Shown piece after piece: positions 1 to 11,500 of a stretch of 64,000 nucleotides of DNA. The first letter of the stretch is position 1; every line of letters begins with the position of its first letter. The stretch lies in the NCBI RefSeq assembly GCF_958450345.1, contig NC_088783.1:85209895-85273894 (forward strand), written 5' to 3'. This stretch comes from Calliphora vicina (taxonomy: Eukaryota > Arthropoda > Insecta > Diptera > Calliphoridae). The position numbers and the translations under genes were made by a program. The notes under the pieces are model-generated. The model was not told the DNA's origin. It ran no database searches and saw only the letters and a program-made list of their open reading frames with translations.

Positions 1-1456
1 AGATACAATACTAAGAAATTTGAATTCCAATGATGAACAATTCAAATCATAGCTAATGTCCTTGGGGTTCATTTATAGAAGAAAGGGTTATGAATACTGG
101 TACAAAAAGGGAATACAAAGGCAGTTGCATATAAGATGTTTACGATCTGAATTGAAAATGTTAACAAATAAAGGTAATTTGACTTAAACGAGAAAACGTA
201 TACATATATACACAATATTTACACAAATAAATACATATAAATATATATGTATACACAGTTAGTAAGTACGAGTATGTATGTAGAGAAATCCAAAGGAAAT
301 TTAAATAATATATATTCGTCTTCATTTTATTAGATATTCTTACATACATATCGTCACCTAAAATGCAAAATAACGTTTTATCAAATAAATCGAAACTGAT
401 TATTTTATATATTACTTCAAGTAATCAAGTTATCACCAAAATGTATTATCACTCATTGTTTATACGGATTTTGGGGTACTTTCAATATTGGCGAATTAAC
501 AACACGATTATTTAATTTTTTCAATTAACAACACAAAATGTTATAAAACGTAGGTATATGAATTTATTTATTTGTAAGGATTTTTAATTATATAGTTTTA
601 ATAAACTTTAGTGTTTTTAATAAGTTTTAATGTTTTTAAATAGATTTATTATTATTTATATTTGTTGGGGTGAGTGCGATCGCGGCCTTAAACTTTTATT
701 CTTCACTTAGAATGATGTTTTTAGTTGTTTTGTTTTCTTTTTCTTCAACTCTCCTTTCAACTATAATCTTCAGTTGAAGTTAGCTGCAGTTGACATCTGT
801 GATGATGCTGGGGGCGTCGATGCAGCCAGTGTTGGTACATTTTAGTACTTATTGTTCACCGTGTGAACACTCATTTTAAATATTTTTTTTTAAAATAAAT
901 TATTTTTTTACAAGAACACAGACTTTTATAATTTACATTTTATTTACTGTTTTTAACACATGAACGGCACCTTATACATATGAAAGGTAGAACTGCATAC
1001 TCAGTTTTTCATATCCTGATCCTTAAGGAACTTTAAAATTTATTATAATATTTTCACATATCACAAAAATTATAAGGAGTGGTCGTAGAGTGCTGAAATT
1101 TGGCACCGAAAATAATATGCTAAAAAAAAAATAAAATTTTATCAAAATCGACCACGCCCAAAGCCCACTGCACATACAATCCAAATAGATTTTTTCGCAT
1201 AAAATTGTTTATATCCAAGCAAAGGTCTAGAAATTTGGAAAATCGGTCGCCCAAGAAACCCATACATAGATAAGAATTTTTTTTTGATATTTCGTTTATT
1301 ATTCGACAAAATTTTTTTATCCTGTTCCGAAAACTATTTATTTTAATCGAAACAAGACACTCCCACCTTTCATTTTATTACAAAAACAGCTTGGGGGAAA
1401 GTGGGGCTACATTTTTTTCCATGGAAAATCAAAAATAAAATAATTTTTAGAGACTT
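1..1456. other. AT-rich non-coding stretch
   Basis: No coding region is supported here; the small open frames are low-complexity. The part around 955-1030 resembles 22485-22570 (shared words such as cacatgaa, atacatatgaaa, tactcagt), so it is probably part of a dispersed repeat. The part at 1080-1240 (gaccacgccca, gcccactgcacata) looks like other repeat-derived sequence, family not recognised. Confidence 0.5.
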
Positions 1457-1467
1457 ATAGATATATG

Positions 1468-2064
1468 ATGTGGCGGTATGGTGTAGTGGTTAAAGTGCTT
1501 GCCTACAAAACCAAGCACCCCAGGTAAAATCCCTGGCTGAGGACGAACAATTTAAATCATGGTTTTCGAGTTTTTAAAATTAACCTCCCTCTAAAAAGAA
1601 GCCCCCTGACCACTCCTCCAATTGGAAAATGGAATAACATCATGAAAAATGTCAGGCAGCCCGCCACCACCTGGGAGAAAAAGGTAGGATTCAAAGATCA
1701 GCAAGGTTCCACACCACTACACCAAATACACAGAGCACCATTATCCTAGACCAGCTACAGCAGACTAATCATCTACTTAGCTGGATCAACAACCGATTAA
1801 CGAAAATGACACAAGGCAATAATAACAATCGATTGAATCCTTATGGCAACATCATACATGTATCCGAAGACCCGCTAAAGCAGACCAATCATCTACTTGG
1901 TCTGGCTAAAACAACAACCGTTTAAACTGACACAAGCAATAACAATGGATTTCATGGCAACATCGTACATGGAGACGCATGATACTCCAATAATTAGGAA
2001 AGACATTGCAATCTACATGGGAAATACGCCAAATGCCCCCAAGTGGGGTAATGGAGAAAAAAAA
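1468..2064 (+). mobile_element. tRNA-derived SINE with perfect 11-bp target duplication
   Basis: A tRNA-like head spans about 1473-1545. It has a good A box (TGGTGTAGTGG, 1479-1489) matching TRGYNNARNNG, and a perfect 5-7-5 T arm (CCAGG 1520-1524, loop 1525-1531, CCTGG 1532-1536). The B box inside it (ggtaaaatcc) is degenerate. The anticodon region resembles tRNA-Val but does not fold cleanly, so this is not a functional tRNA. The tRNA-unrelated body contains an internal duplication: gcagactaatcatctactta at about 1769 and gcagaccaatcatctacttg at about 1880. It ends in an A-run (2056-2065). The 11-mer ATAGATATATG flanks both sides (1457-1467 and 2065-2075), as expected for LINE-machinery retroposition. 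About 600 bp is long for a SINE. Confidence 0.8.
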
Positions 2065-2214
2065 ATAGATATATGTATGATATCCCCATAATCTTTTTTT
2101 ATTTATGGAGAAATGTCATATTTTTCAAATATGTTAAAGATAAATGGTATTATTAGGAAAATTATATATAAACCAATGAATTGCGTGAAAATATAAGTAA
2201 ATTTTTGCTAACAC

Positions 2215-3180
2215 CCTTGCATGGACTTTACTTCAATTTTTTAAAAATAAAATAAAATTTTTCTTAAAACTATAAATGCACATTGCATCTTTAATCATTT
2301 CTCTACAAAACTGCATCATTTGATTTTTGAAATTGAGAGTTTGAAAAATTGACTTTTTGACACCAAAATCCCTCTGAGTGCCGTAAGGCACTTCAAAACG
2401 AAGTGCAGTTTTGTATTTTGTGTTACTATAAAAAAATTTGACAAAAGTTTGAGCACTTGCGGTTAAAGTTCGTGAGAACGAAATTAGGGGGAATATGCAT
2501 TTTTTTAGTTTTTTTGTAAAAATGTTGCAATTAAATTATTACTTTTGACATGACATATAAAAAACAAAAATTGGTTAAAAAATGTTAAAGTTATTAAAAA
2601 TTACCCAGGCCATTACATATCTCCGGCCACTAGAAGAAGAAATGTATGAACCAAATTAACATATTTTGAGAAATATTAAAATAAAAGCACATTTTTACTT
2701 AAAATATATCCATATTTACTTGTATATGAGTTTTTGTGTTCGTAGAATTACCTATTCGCAGGTATGACCAAAAAATAAATTTTCTTAACGGCAAACTCCA
2801 TTTTCAAATTTTTAAAAATTTTGTTAAACAAATTTCAGAATTTTTTGATAATCACATTGGGATTTATTATATAATAAGGAATACATTTATGAAAAATGAT
2901 GTCTATACCTCCTACAGTTTTTCCGTACCTGTGATTTAAATTTTGCGATTTTCGGGAAAAGGCAAAAAATGTTGGCCATATTTTGGCGAATGATACCAAT
3001 TTCCTTGCTGTTATGAATTTTAAGTAAAACCTATACAGAATATTATAGGCCAGATAATTCTAAATGTACTCTGAAAGTTTAACTAAAAGCGAACAACGTT
3101 AACCCTCGCCAAAAAATGTTTTTTTTCCCGAAAATCGCAAAATTTAAATTTTCAAGAGGAAATCGCAGTATCTTCAGTTC
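2215..3180 (+). repeat. Foldback-family arm, divergent copy
   Basis: Shares long stretches with the palindromic element at 18081-20512, for example the segments around ttacttgtatatgagttttt and acctattcgcaggtat (about 2716-2765, compare 18680-18740). The first part (2220-2520) also pairs in inverted orientation with 5190-5490 (words gacaccaaaatccctctg and gccgtaaggc). Inside, 2935-2990 and 3100-3150 are inverted relative to each other around gcgattttcggg. No transposase is visible; short open frames here are not supported. Confidence 0.6.
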
Positions 3181-4040
3181 CTATAATATTTTCTTTCAGC
3201 ATACAACCATTACTTTTATGATAGTATACCTTTTGCGTAAATAATTGATAAATGGTTGTTTATCTTCTTCTTTCTAGTATCCAGATTTGTTTATACAAAC
3301 AAAAATTAATATTCAAAAGTTATTTTTATTTAAGTTTTTATTTCTTCATACAAATTTATATTGATGATACGTTATTTTGGTTTCAGAAAACAACAAATCA
3401 AATTATCGTAAGAAGCATAGCATAATGTGTATTTTAAAAATTAGATTGCATTTATCTAAAACATATTTCTAGTTTCATGGTAAGCCAGATTTGAAAATGT
3501 TTTAATTTCTTATGAACTTATGAAGAGTGATGATGGTTATTTTGCATTTAAGGTGACGATATGAATAAGTACATACTTATGAATGTGGGAAAAACTTTTA
3601 AGACTTGACATAATCTCTCCGCATCCGAGTATAAATATTTGTTTTCATAGACAAATATACTTCTTATATAAAAATACATACATTTTCATACATAATTTTT
3701 CTATAGTAAATATGTCATATACTTTTGGTTTTATTCGCTCTCTGTTTTTGTGTAGTAAAATTAAATTGTTTCTCAATTTATGTCACAATTTGAATCCAAT
3801 TGACAAATACAATTGAACACGTTTGCAGATCAAAGTAATAAATTTCAAAAGTTGTTTTTTTGTTTCTTTTTATTTTTATTTTCTACATCATGTACAAGCG
3901 CACAGACATATGAAACAACAAAATTTTGGGATTTTTTCATGTTGCATATTTCAAAACATATCCCTAATAGAGTTAACAAACGTTCGAAAAAAAATGCTGG
4001 ATTTTTTAAAATTTTTGGTTTTTATTTTGAAACATTTCTA
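3181..4040. other. AT-rich non-coding stretch
   Basis: No recognisable gene or repeat boundary. Several overlapping open frames of 77-114 codons at 3583-4157 are AT-rich and match nothing I recognise; I do not call them genes. Confidence 0.4.
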
Positions 4041-4043
4041 CTA

Positions 4044-4165
4044 TATAAATTTATTCAAGTATTGGCAATTGTTAGCGGAATCTTTCTGGCAACATATAGA
4101 TTCCGAACCAAAAGAACTGCTCATCTTTTGAGGCAATGTACGAAAACTCTGTTCTGAAATGAAGG
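4044..4165 (-). pseudogene. mariner transposase C-terminal remnant
   Basis: The minus strand reads, with frame slips, a peptide ending close to LPERW...ANxxQYFE, the usual mariner transposase C-terminus. The nucleotide run around ttattcaagtattggcaattgttagc closely parallels the mariner end at 16590-16625. Only about 40 codons are recognisable. Judged from short residual similarity, so moderate confidence. Confidence 0.45.
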
Positions 4166-4850
4166 AGCGTTCTGCATCTATTGACACAAATAGGCGGGAC
4201 AAAAAATCCGGTTTATCGAATAAATCGAAAACTGTACTTTTGTAAAAACCGATTTAAAACCGTACATTTGGAAACAACTCTAATCCCTACCCTTATACTT
4301 GCACTTCCAGACAGAGGGTACACAAAACTATTCTACATTTTTATACTTTTTCGTTCCTTCAAAACTAGTACTGCAGTTTGTATACTTGTACGCATATGCA
4401 TACACATGTTTGTATGTTTGAGTATATGTTTTCTTTATTTTTTTATTGGCACTTCCGCTACAACGGAAACGGAAGTGGTACTCGCACCAATGCATTTACA
4501 AGTGAAAAAATACAATATTTGTGTTGATTTGCGAAACTGTGTAAATAGTTGTAGTCTATTTTCGTTTGCAGTAGGGATTATTATAAGTTTTATGTGTTTT
4601 TTTTGTAGTTTTTCGACATTATTATTATATTATTTATTTGTTTGCAAAACTTTGAAATGTTAAAAGTATTGTTATGTGTATTTCTACGAGAAAATATTGC
4701 TGTTAAAGCTGTTTGGCGTAAAATATGAAATCTTTAAATTTTTAGTTATAAATTTGTTCTAGTTAAAAAAGACTTTTTCATTTGATTTCTTTAATAGTAG
4801 TTATTTTATTGTACTACGAATATATATTTGGATGCTTGGTTTTTAAGTAA
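4166..4850. other. AT-rich stretch with possible hAT terminus
   Basis: Positions 4200-4290 carry clustered aaaaccg/cggttt words followed by tttggaaacaactct. This resembles the end of a hAT element and is similar to 32390-32450 (cggttttttggaaactcta). No matching partner end or target duplication was found. The 160-codon frame at 4181-4663 looks fortuitous. Confidence 0.3.
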
Positions 4851-5170
4851 AGTAACCACACTTTAAGGCAATCAGTTGATGTTTATTCGAAAAGCGTCTC
4901 TGATAAACTCACTCACGACTGCAACCTCTGCCACTATTTATAACACTGCCATCTGCACTCGAATATTCTAGATTGCTCTTTAACTGTCAAAGTTCGAATT
5001 CGAATACAGCGTTGCCAACTTACGATCAAATCAACTGAAAGCTTTTATTTAATAATGCCCACTGATATGTTACAGTTTGCTATTACAGCGCTGTTATTTG
5101 AAAGCATTATGCTGCTTTTAAATCAGCCTTTAAAATCGTTATATTTGAATTCAAGTACAATTTCGTAACA
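4851..5170 (-). mobile_element. Solo-LTR-like repeat, divergent copy
   Basis: Shares the block tctgccactatttata...ccatct and the terminal aatttcgtaacaatatt with the better-preserved copy at 42831-43251. On the minus strand it would begin TGTTACGAAATT. The other end (agtaaccacac) is only loosely similar. No coding retroelement sequence lies next to it. Confidence 0.45.
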
Positions 5171-5189
5171 ATATTAAGTTGCAAAAGTA

Positions 5190-5490
5190 ATTATTTAATG
5201 ACAAAATTTTGTACAAAAAACTGTAAAATTGCATTTTCTCCCAATTTCGTTCTCACAAACTTTAACCGATCGTGCTCAAATTTTTGTCAAATTTTTTTTA
5301 TCGTAACACAAAACTGCCCTTCAAAAATAAAAAAAATTAGGCCCACCTTACGGCACACAGAGGGATTTTGGTGTCAAAAAGTCAATTTGGCAGATGATGC
5401 AGTTTTGTAGAGAAATGTTTATAAATGAAATGTACACTTATAGTTTTAAGAAAAATTTTATTTTATTTTTAAAAAAAATTTAAGTAAAGT
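5190..5490 (-). repeat. Inverted partner of the 2.2-2.5 kb repeat
   Basis: Positions 5225-5480 are the reverse complement of about 2220-2510, sharing landmarks ccttacggcac, agggattttggtgtcaaaaa and gcagttttgtagagaaatg. The pair brackets about 2.7 kb containing the mariner and LTR remnants. This suggests an old foldback element later filled by insertions, or two independent arms. Confidence 0.55.
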
Positions 5491-5796
5491 TACTTACAGA
5501 GAAATGTTAATTTAAAGTTTGTTCTTGCAATATTGGTAAGCAAAGGAGATGATGAACAACTACTGGGAATCTCCGCTTTAGAGAAAGCACAGGTATCAGT
5601 CAGGCAGAAGCTGTTAGCGATATAGACTTTTTTGAAAACTTAGGACTCTTTCGACATGGGAAGGCAAAGTCCATCTGAGCTAAAAATTTTTTTTTTATTT
5701 TTATTTATTTTCATATTTATTATAATTAAAATTATAACAAATCTTAAAGCTAAAAGTACTAGCAACTATTGCTATCGGATTAAAAAATTAAAATCG
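5491..5796. other. Non-coding spacer
   Basis: No gene or repeat recognised; ends in a T-rich stretch at 5688-5720. Confidence 0.4.
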
Positions 5797-6470
5797 TATT
5801 TATACCCTTCACCATGAGTGGCAAGGGTATATATAAGTTTGTCATTCCGTTTGTAATTTCTACATTTTTCATTTGCGACCCCATAAAGTATATATATTCT
5901 GTATCGGTAGCCATGTCCGTCTGTCCGGTGATGATGATGATTACTAAAAAGATGTATTTGAAAATAAAATGGTTTTTCTATAAAAAGTTATCCTTAATTT
6001 GTTTTTTATTGAATTGTTAGTTTTATTTTAAGGTTTTGTTTACTCCTAAGTAAATAATAAAATAAATAATTTAATACAAAATTTAAACCTGCTTTTTATA
6101 TTTAAAGTTATTTGCCTTTTATCCTTGTTTTGAGTGCCAATTTTATTACCCTTTTTACCCGTTTTGAATGTGTTATTTGCAAAGCGAAAAAATAAATTTT
6201 AAAATTTTTTTATTAAAATTTTCGATTTTTTCTCTTGGAGCTTTTTACTCTTTTTTCGTGATTTTTTTACCCTTTTTACCCGTTTTTACTATACACTTGA
6301 CGCTTTTCTTCATTTCTAAAATAACAAAAATGATTTGAGTGCGTTTTGTTTGGTTTATTTTTTTTTTATTTTTGTTGTTATTTTTTCCCAACATACAATT
6401 AAGGTATACTTTGGTGAAGGGTATATAAGATTCGGCACAGCCGAATATAGCTCTGTTACTTGTTTTAAAC
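5797..6470 (-). repeat. Hairpin-ended dispersed repeat with mini-me-type core
   Basis: The left end is tatacccttcaccatgagtg with a tail hairpin. Next comes a core (5830-5935) whose reverse complement matches the tail of the element at 6953-10637: GTCCGTCTGTCC, then agtatatatattc, gaccccataaag, and aatttctacatttttcattt. The right end (6410-6466) is ggtgaagggtatata plus gattcggcacagccgaat plus acttgtttt, the inverse of the head seen at 6953-7012. The (GTCY)n tract next to a TA-rich tract matches the layout described for mini-me elements of Diptera. The GTCY tract here is short and interrupted (5920-5934). Confidence 0.6.
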
Positions 6471-6639
6471 TAAAAGGAACAATTCTAGATGTGAGCACTT
6501 ACACATTTTAGGAAAAAAAAATGCTGCCCTTTCACAAAAACCATTCTATTAGTCACAGATCCAATATATGCACTCTTCCGAAAATCATTCACGAAAATAA
6601 ATTATTGAAATTTTAAAAGAAAAATAATTTTTCTCATTT

Positions 6640-6700
6640 AATTAGTGTAGCGTATTATATGGTCGTGCTTGACCGACCATGCTTTCTTACTTGTTTTATT
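6640..6700 (-). repeat. Head fragment of the GGTCGG hairpin repeat
   Basis: The stretch tatatggtcgtgcttgaccg followed by accatgctttcttacttgtt is the reverse complement of the heads at 28232, 43954 and 52816. Only about 60 bp of the element is present. Confidence 0.6.
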
Positions 6701-7040
6701 TTTATTGTATTACAATAATTGCAGCATGAGGTATCATGCTGCCTTTTGTAGACTAGACAAAGAACATTCTAATTAATTTTTTTTTTGGAAAATAAAGAAT
6801 TATTCAAATTCATTTAAAATATCGATCATATTTCCTAATTTGCTAATTAAACTTTTGTTGCGACTGTTTCTTTCTTTAGTTTTAAAGGAAAAATAACGCA
6901 ACAAATAAGGCCAACCGGAATATTAATTAAGCAGCACACAGTGGTATAGAAAACAAGTAAGAGTGCTATATCCGGCTATGCCGAATCTTATATACCCTTC
7001 ACCTTTGTTGTGGATGCATTATTATTTTTTATAATTAGTA

Positions 7041-8842
7041 TATGGGGCATTTCATGTCAAGTGAACGAACTTTTGAAATCGATGTCTACCGATCGGGATG
7101 AAATTTGTAACTCAGACACAATTTTTCAACAACATCGGTCGAGAACTCTCTGAGTTATAGGGGGTAAAATTTTGACAATTTGGTCAAACAGGGGTTTTTT
7201 CTTATCCATGTAACTTATTACCTATTGTTCTTAGCAAAATGTGTCCCAAATAGTATAGATAGCTATTTCTTCGATCTTTCGAAAAAAAATATTTAAAAAA
7301 AAAAATAAAAAATTTTTAATATTTTTTTTCCGAAATCAAAAACTTTTTTGACTTTTTTTTAAAATTTTTTCTCTTATTTTTTTTTTTTTTCTTAAAATAA
7401 AGTTTAGATATTTTCCTTGAACACCTAGTTGGTCGCTTAGTGGGATGCGAGTGGGATATCTATCAAAATAAATATTTTGTAACTCAAAACATAAAATTTT
7501 TGACTTTTTTTGCAAAATCAAAAACTTTGTTGACTTTTTTTTTTCAAAATGGACCCTTTTTTAATCTTTTTTTTTAGGTCAAACAAAAGCTTAGATATTA
7601 TCCTTGAAGACCCTTTTGGTCGCTTAGTGGGATGCGAGTGGGATATCTATCAAAATAAATATTTTGTAACAATTTTTTAATTTTTTTTTGCAAAATCGAA
7701 ATTTTTTTCCAATATGGGACTTTTTTTTAAAAATTTTTTTTTGCTCAAAAGAAAGCTTAGGTCTTTTCCTTTAAGACCTATTTTGTCACTTAGGAAGATG
7801 TGAGTAGGATATCTATTAAAATAAAAATGTTGTAACTCAAGACATTCAATTATTGACTTTTTTTTTGCAAATTCGAATTTTTTTTCAAAATGGGCCCTTT
7901 TTTTAAAATTTTTTTTTAGTCAAAAGAAAGCTTAGGTCCATTCCTTTAAGATATTTTAGGTCCCTTAGTGGGATACGAGTGGGATATCTATCAAAATAAA
8001 TATTTTGTAACTCAAGATATACAATTTTTGATTTTTTGGCAAAATCAAAAACTTTTTTGACTTTTTTTTAAAATGGGGCCTTTTTGTAATTTTTTTTTTT
8101 GCTATAAAGAAAGCTTAGGCCTATTCCTTTAAGATGGTTTTGATCGCTTAGTGGGATGCGAGTGGGATATATATCAAAATAAATGTTTTGTAACTCAAGA
8201 CATACAATTTTTGTGTTAAAACATTTATTTTGATAGATATCCCACTCGCATCCCACTAAGGGACTAAAAATATCTTAAAGGAATGGACCTAGGCTTTCTT
8301 TTGAGCAAAAAAAAAAATTAAAAAAGGGCCCATATTGGAAAAAAATTTTGATTTTGCAAAAAAAAATTAAAAAATTGTATGTCTTGCGTTACAAAATATT
8401 TATTTTGATAGATATCCCACTCGCATCCCACTAAGGGACTAAAAATATCTTAAAGGAATGGACCTAAGCTTTCTTTTGACTACAAAAAAAATTTAAAAAA
8501 AAAGGGCCCATTTGGAAAAAAATCGTATTTGCAAAAAAAAAAGTCAAAAATTGTAAGTCTTGAGTTAAAAAATATTTATTTTGATAGATATCCCACTCGC
8601 ATCCCACTAAGCGACCAAAAGGGTCTTCAAGGATAATATCTAAGCTTTTGTTTGACCTAAAAAAAAAGATTAAAAAGGGTCCATTTTGAAAAAAAAAAGT
8701 CAACAAAGTTTTTGATTTTGCAAAAAAAGTCAAAAATTTTATGTTTTGAGTTACAAAATATTTATTTTGATAGATATCCCACTCGCATCCCACTAAGCGA
8801 CCAAGTAGGTGTTCAAGGAAAATATCTAAACTTTATTTTAAG

Positions 8843-8884
<42 letters not shown>

Positions 8885-9233
8885 TTTAAAAAAAAAAAAA
8901 AAAAAGTTTTTGATTTCGGAAAAAAAATATTAAAAATTTTTTATTTTTTTTTTTAAATATTTTTTTTCGAAAGATCGAAGAAATAGCTATCTATACTATT
9001 TGGAACACATTTTGCTAAGAACAATAGGTAATAAGTTACATGGATAAGAAAAAACCCCTGTTTGACCAAATTGTCAAAATTTTACCCCCTATAACTCAGA
9101 GAGTTCTCGACCGATGTTGTTGAAAAATTGTGTCTGAGTTACTATCCAATAGAGCTAACCTTGGTGCAAATTTCATCCCGATCGGAAGACATCGATTTCA
9201 AAAGTTGGTTCACTTGACATGAAATTCCCCATA
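7041..9233. mobile_element. Foldback element, copy A, TA target duplication
   Basis: A 2.2-kb palindrome whose ends are TATGGGGCATTTCATGTC and its inverse (...GAAATTCCCCATA). It is flanked by TA on both sides (7039-7040, 9234-9235). Each arm is a tandem series of units of about 165-190 bp containing cgcttagtgggatgcgag and gggatatctatcaaaataaa: five in the left arm (near 7441, 7629, 7796, 7972, 8154) and four inverted in the right. The symmetry centre is near 8210. Long A/T homopolymers separate the units. Long inverted repeats built of tandem repeats is the Drosophila FB-type architecture, but the ends differ from anything I can name. It encodes no transposase; the frames inside are repeat artefacts. 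Confidence 0.85.
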
Positions 9234-9287
9234 TATGTATGTACAATGACCACTTTCAGCGTACAGCATCCTAAATTTATCAAGAAC

Positions 9288-9645
9288 ATAAAAAACAACA
9301 ACGCCAAACGAAACAAAACACCAAAAGAAAAAACAAAAACAAAATACGCAAGCCAATGAATCCAATACACATCCAAACATACGTTTAATTGTATAAAAAA
9401 CAACAACGCCAAAAGAAACAAAACACAAAAGAAAAACAAAATACGCAAAGCATGCACATCCAAACATACGATTTGTTGCTGTTTTGTCAAAAAAACCAAC
9501 ACACAACCAAACAAATGTTTAGTTGTATAAAAAACAACAACAACGCCAAAAGAAACAAAACACAAAAAAACAAAATACGCAAAGCATGCACATCCAAAAA
9601 CATACGTTTTGTTGCGTTTTTGTCAAAGCATGCAATACATTGTGT
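9288..9645 (+). repeat. Three-copy tandem minisatellite
   Basis: Three successive units of roughly 110-135 bp begin near 9288, 9395 and 9530. Each starts aaaaaacaacaacgccaaa and continues gaaacaaaacac, aaaatacgcaa and cacatccaaa. The overlapping reading frames on both strands are by-products of the repeat. Confidence 0.75.
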
Positions 9646-9812
9646 TTTTTGATGAAATTTTCAGAGGTTGTCTCGGATTTTTGCTCATATCTCCGTTATT
9701 TATGGACGGATTTTGCTGATTTTAAATAGCAAAATTCTCGAAAGTATGTCTGATAGAATTGTTGAAGATTTGGATCCCGGAGATATCTGGGGCCTTCAGA
9801 AAATTGATTTCA

Positions 9813-10492
<680 letters not shown>

Positions 10493-10639
10493 CAGACGGA
10501 CATGGCTTAATCGAGTCCGCTATCTATAAGGATCCAGAATATATATACTTTATAGGGTCGGAAATGAAAAATGTAGAAATTACAAACGGAATGACAAACT
10601 TATATATACCCTTCTCACGAAGCTGAAGGGTATAGAAAT

Positions 10640-11500
10640 AGAGGGGAAAAAAATATCTAACTTCTAAACGGTTTTTTAATGAAATTTCACATGCGCAAAG
10701 ACGAAGTATTGTGGAGTTTAAGTTTCGAACTTGAAGCTAATGGACCCAGCAGGGGCGCGACCAAGGGTCCTCAAAGTAGTACACCTCGGGTGTGTTACAT
10801 TTTTAAAACGATCCTATTTCTTCGTTTCATATAGAATCGAGCATTACAAAAAACTTCGTCGTAGCTATTTAAAAAGTAAAAAATTTTAAAAAGGCGATTT
10901 TGCAAACTTTTTGGGAAAAAAGTACGACTCTGGTATTATAGCCAAAAAAACTAAAAATTCCCATTTTTGGGTATTTTAAACACTTTTTTGGGAATTGCGG
11001 ATAATAAATTACAAAATTTGTTTTTATTTTTCCATTTTAAATAGAAAATTCAACATAACTTTAAAATTTCATTAAAAACTATTCATAAATACAAATTTAA
11101 TTTAAATTTGAAAAATTTGTATCTATGCAAAAATTTAATTAAAACCATTTTTGTCATATTTTTCAAAAAAATATTCAATATCGAATTTTTTGGAAACTAT
11201 TTTATTCAAAGTTTTCAAACTGTGTTTAAATTGTTGTCAGTATCCGTTTTTGAACTAAAAATCGATAAATTTACCGTTATTTCTTAGATAATGGGATCAG
11301 AGCCAAGCGCGTCGAACTTCCAATATAATGTAAATAGTTATTTTCGAATATCTGGAGAACTATTATTGTAAAACTTCAAACTTTTGTCGATATACATATA
11401 TGTACTATCTAAATATTCTTGACATTCGGATAACTCACAAGCTACCGAATTATTACCAAAATAAAAAGTTTATAAACCACTGTATATTGGTGTAGCATAG
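10640..11500 (+). repeat. Dispersed repeat, one arm of an ACAGTGG-ended family
   Basis: The segment taacttctaa...aatgaaatttcacatgcgca...gtttaagttt...cctcaaagtagta (10658-10790) reappears inverted at 53880-54000. It is also similar to 30690-30800 and 52540-52660 (tcaaagtagggtacc). Further downstream (10860-11500) it is AT-rich with no coding content; the 3' limit is uncertain. Confidence 0.5.

Noticed and set aside
1473..1545. Functional tRNA gene
   Set aside because: The A box and T arm are good, but the anticodon arm loop is too long, the B box is degenerate and the acceptor stem does not pair; it is the head of a SINE.
4181..4663. 160-codon open frame
   Set aside because: AT-rich, no recognisable domain, no splice or promoter context, and its start lies in hAT-like repeat sequence.
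8464..8933. Open frames with KKKK/FFFF and YDIYPTRIPLSDQ
   Set aside because: Readings of the foldback tandem units; the same peptide recurs on both strands and in each copy.
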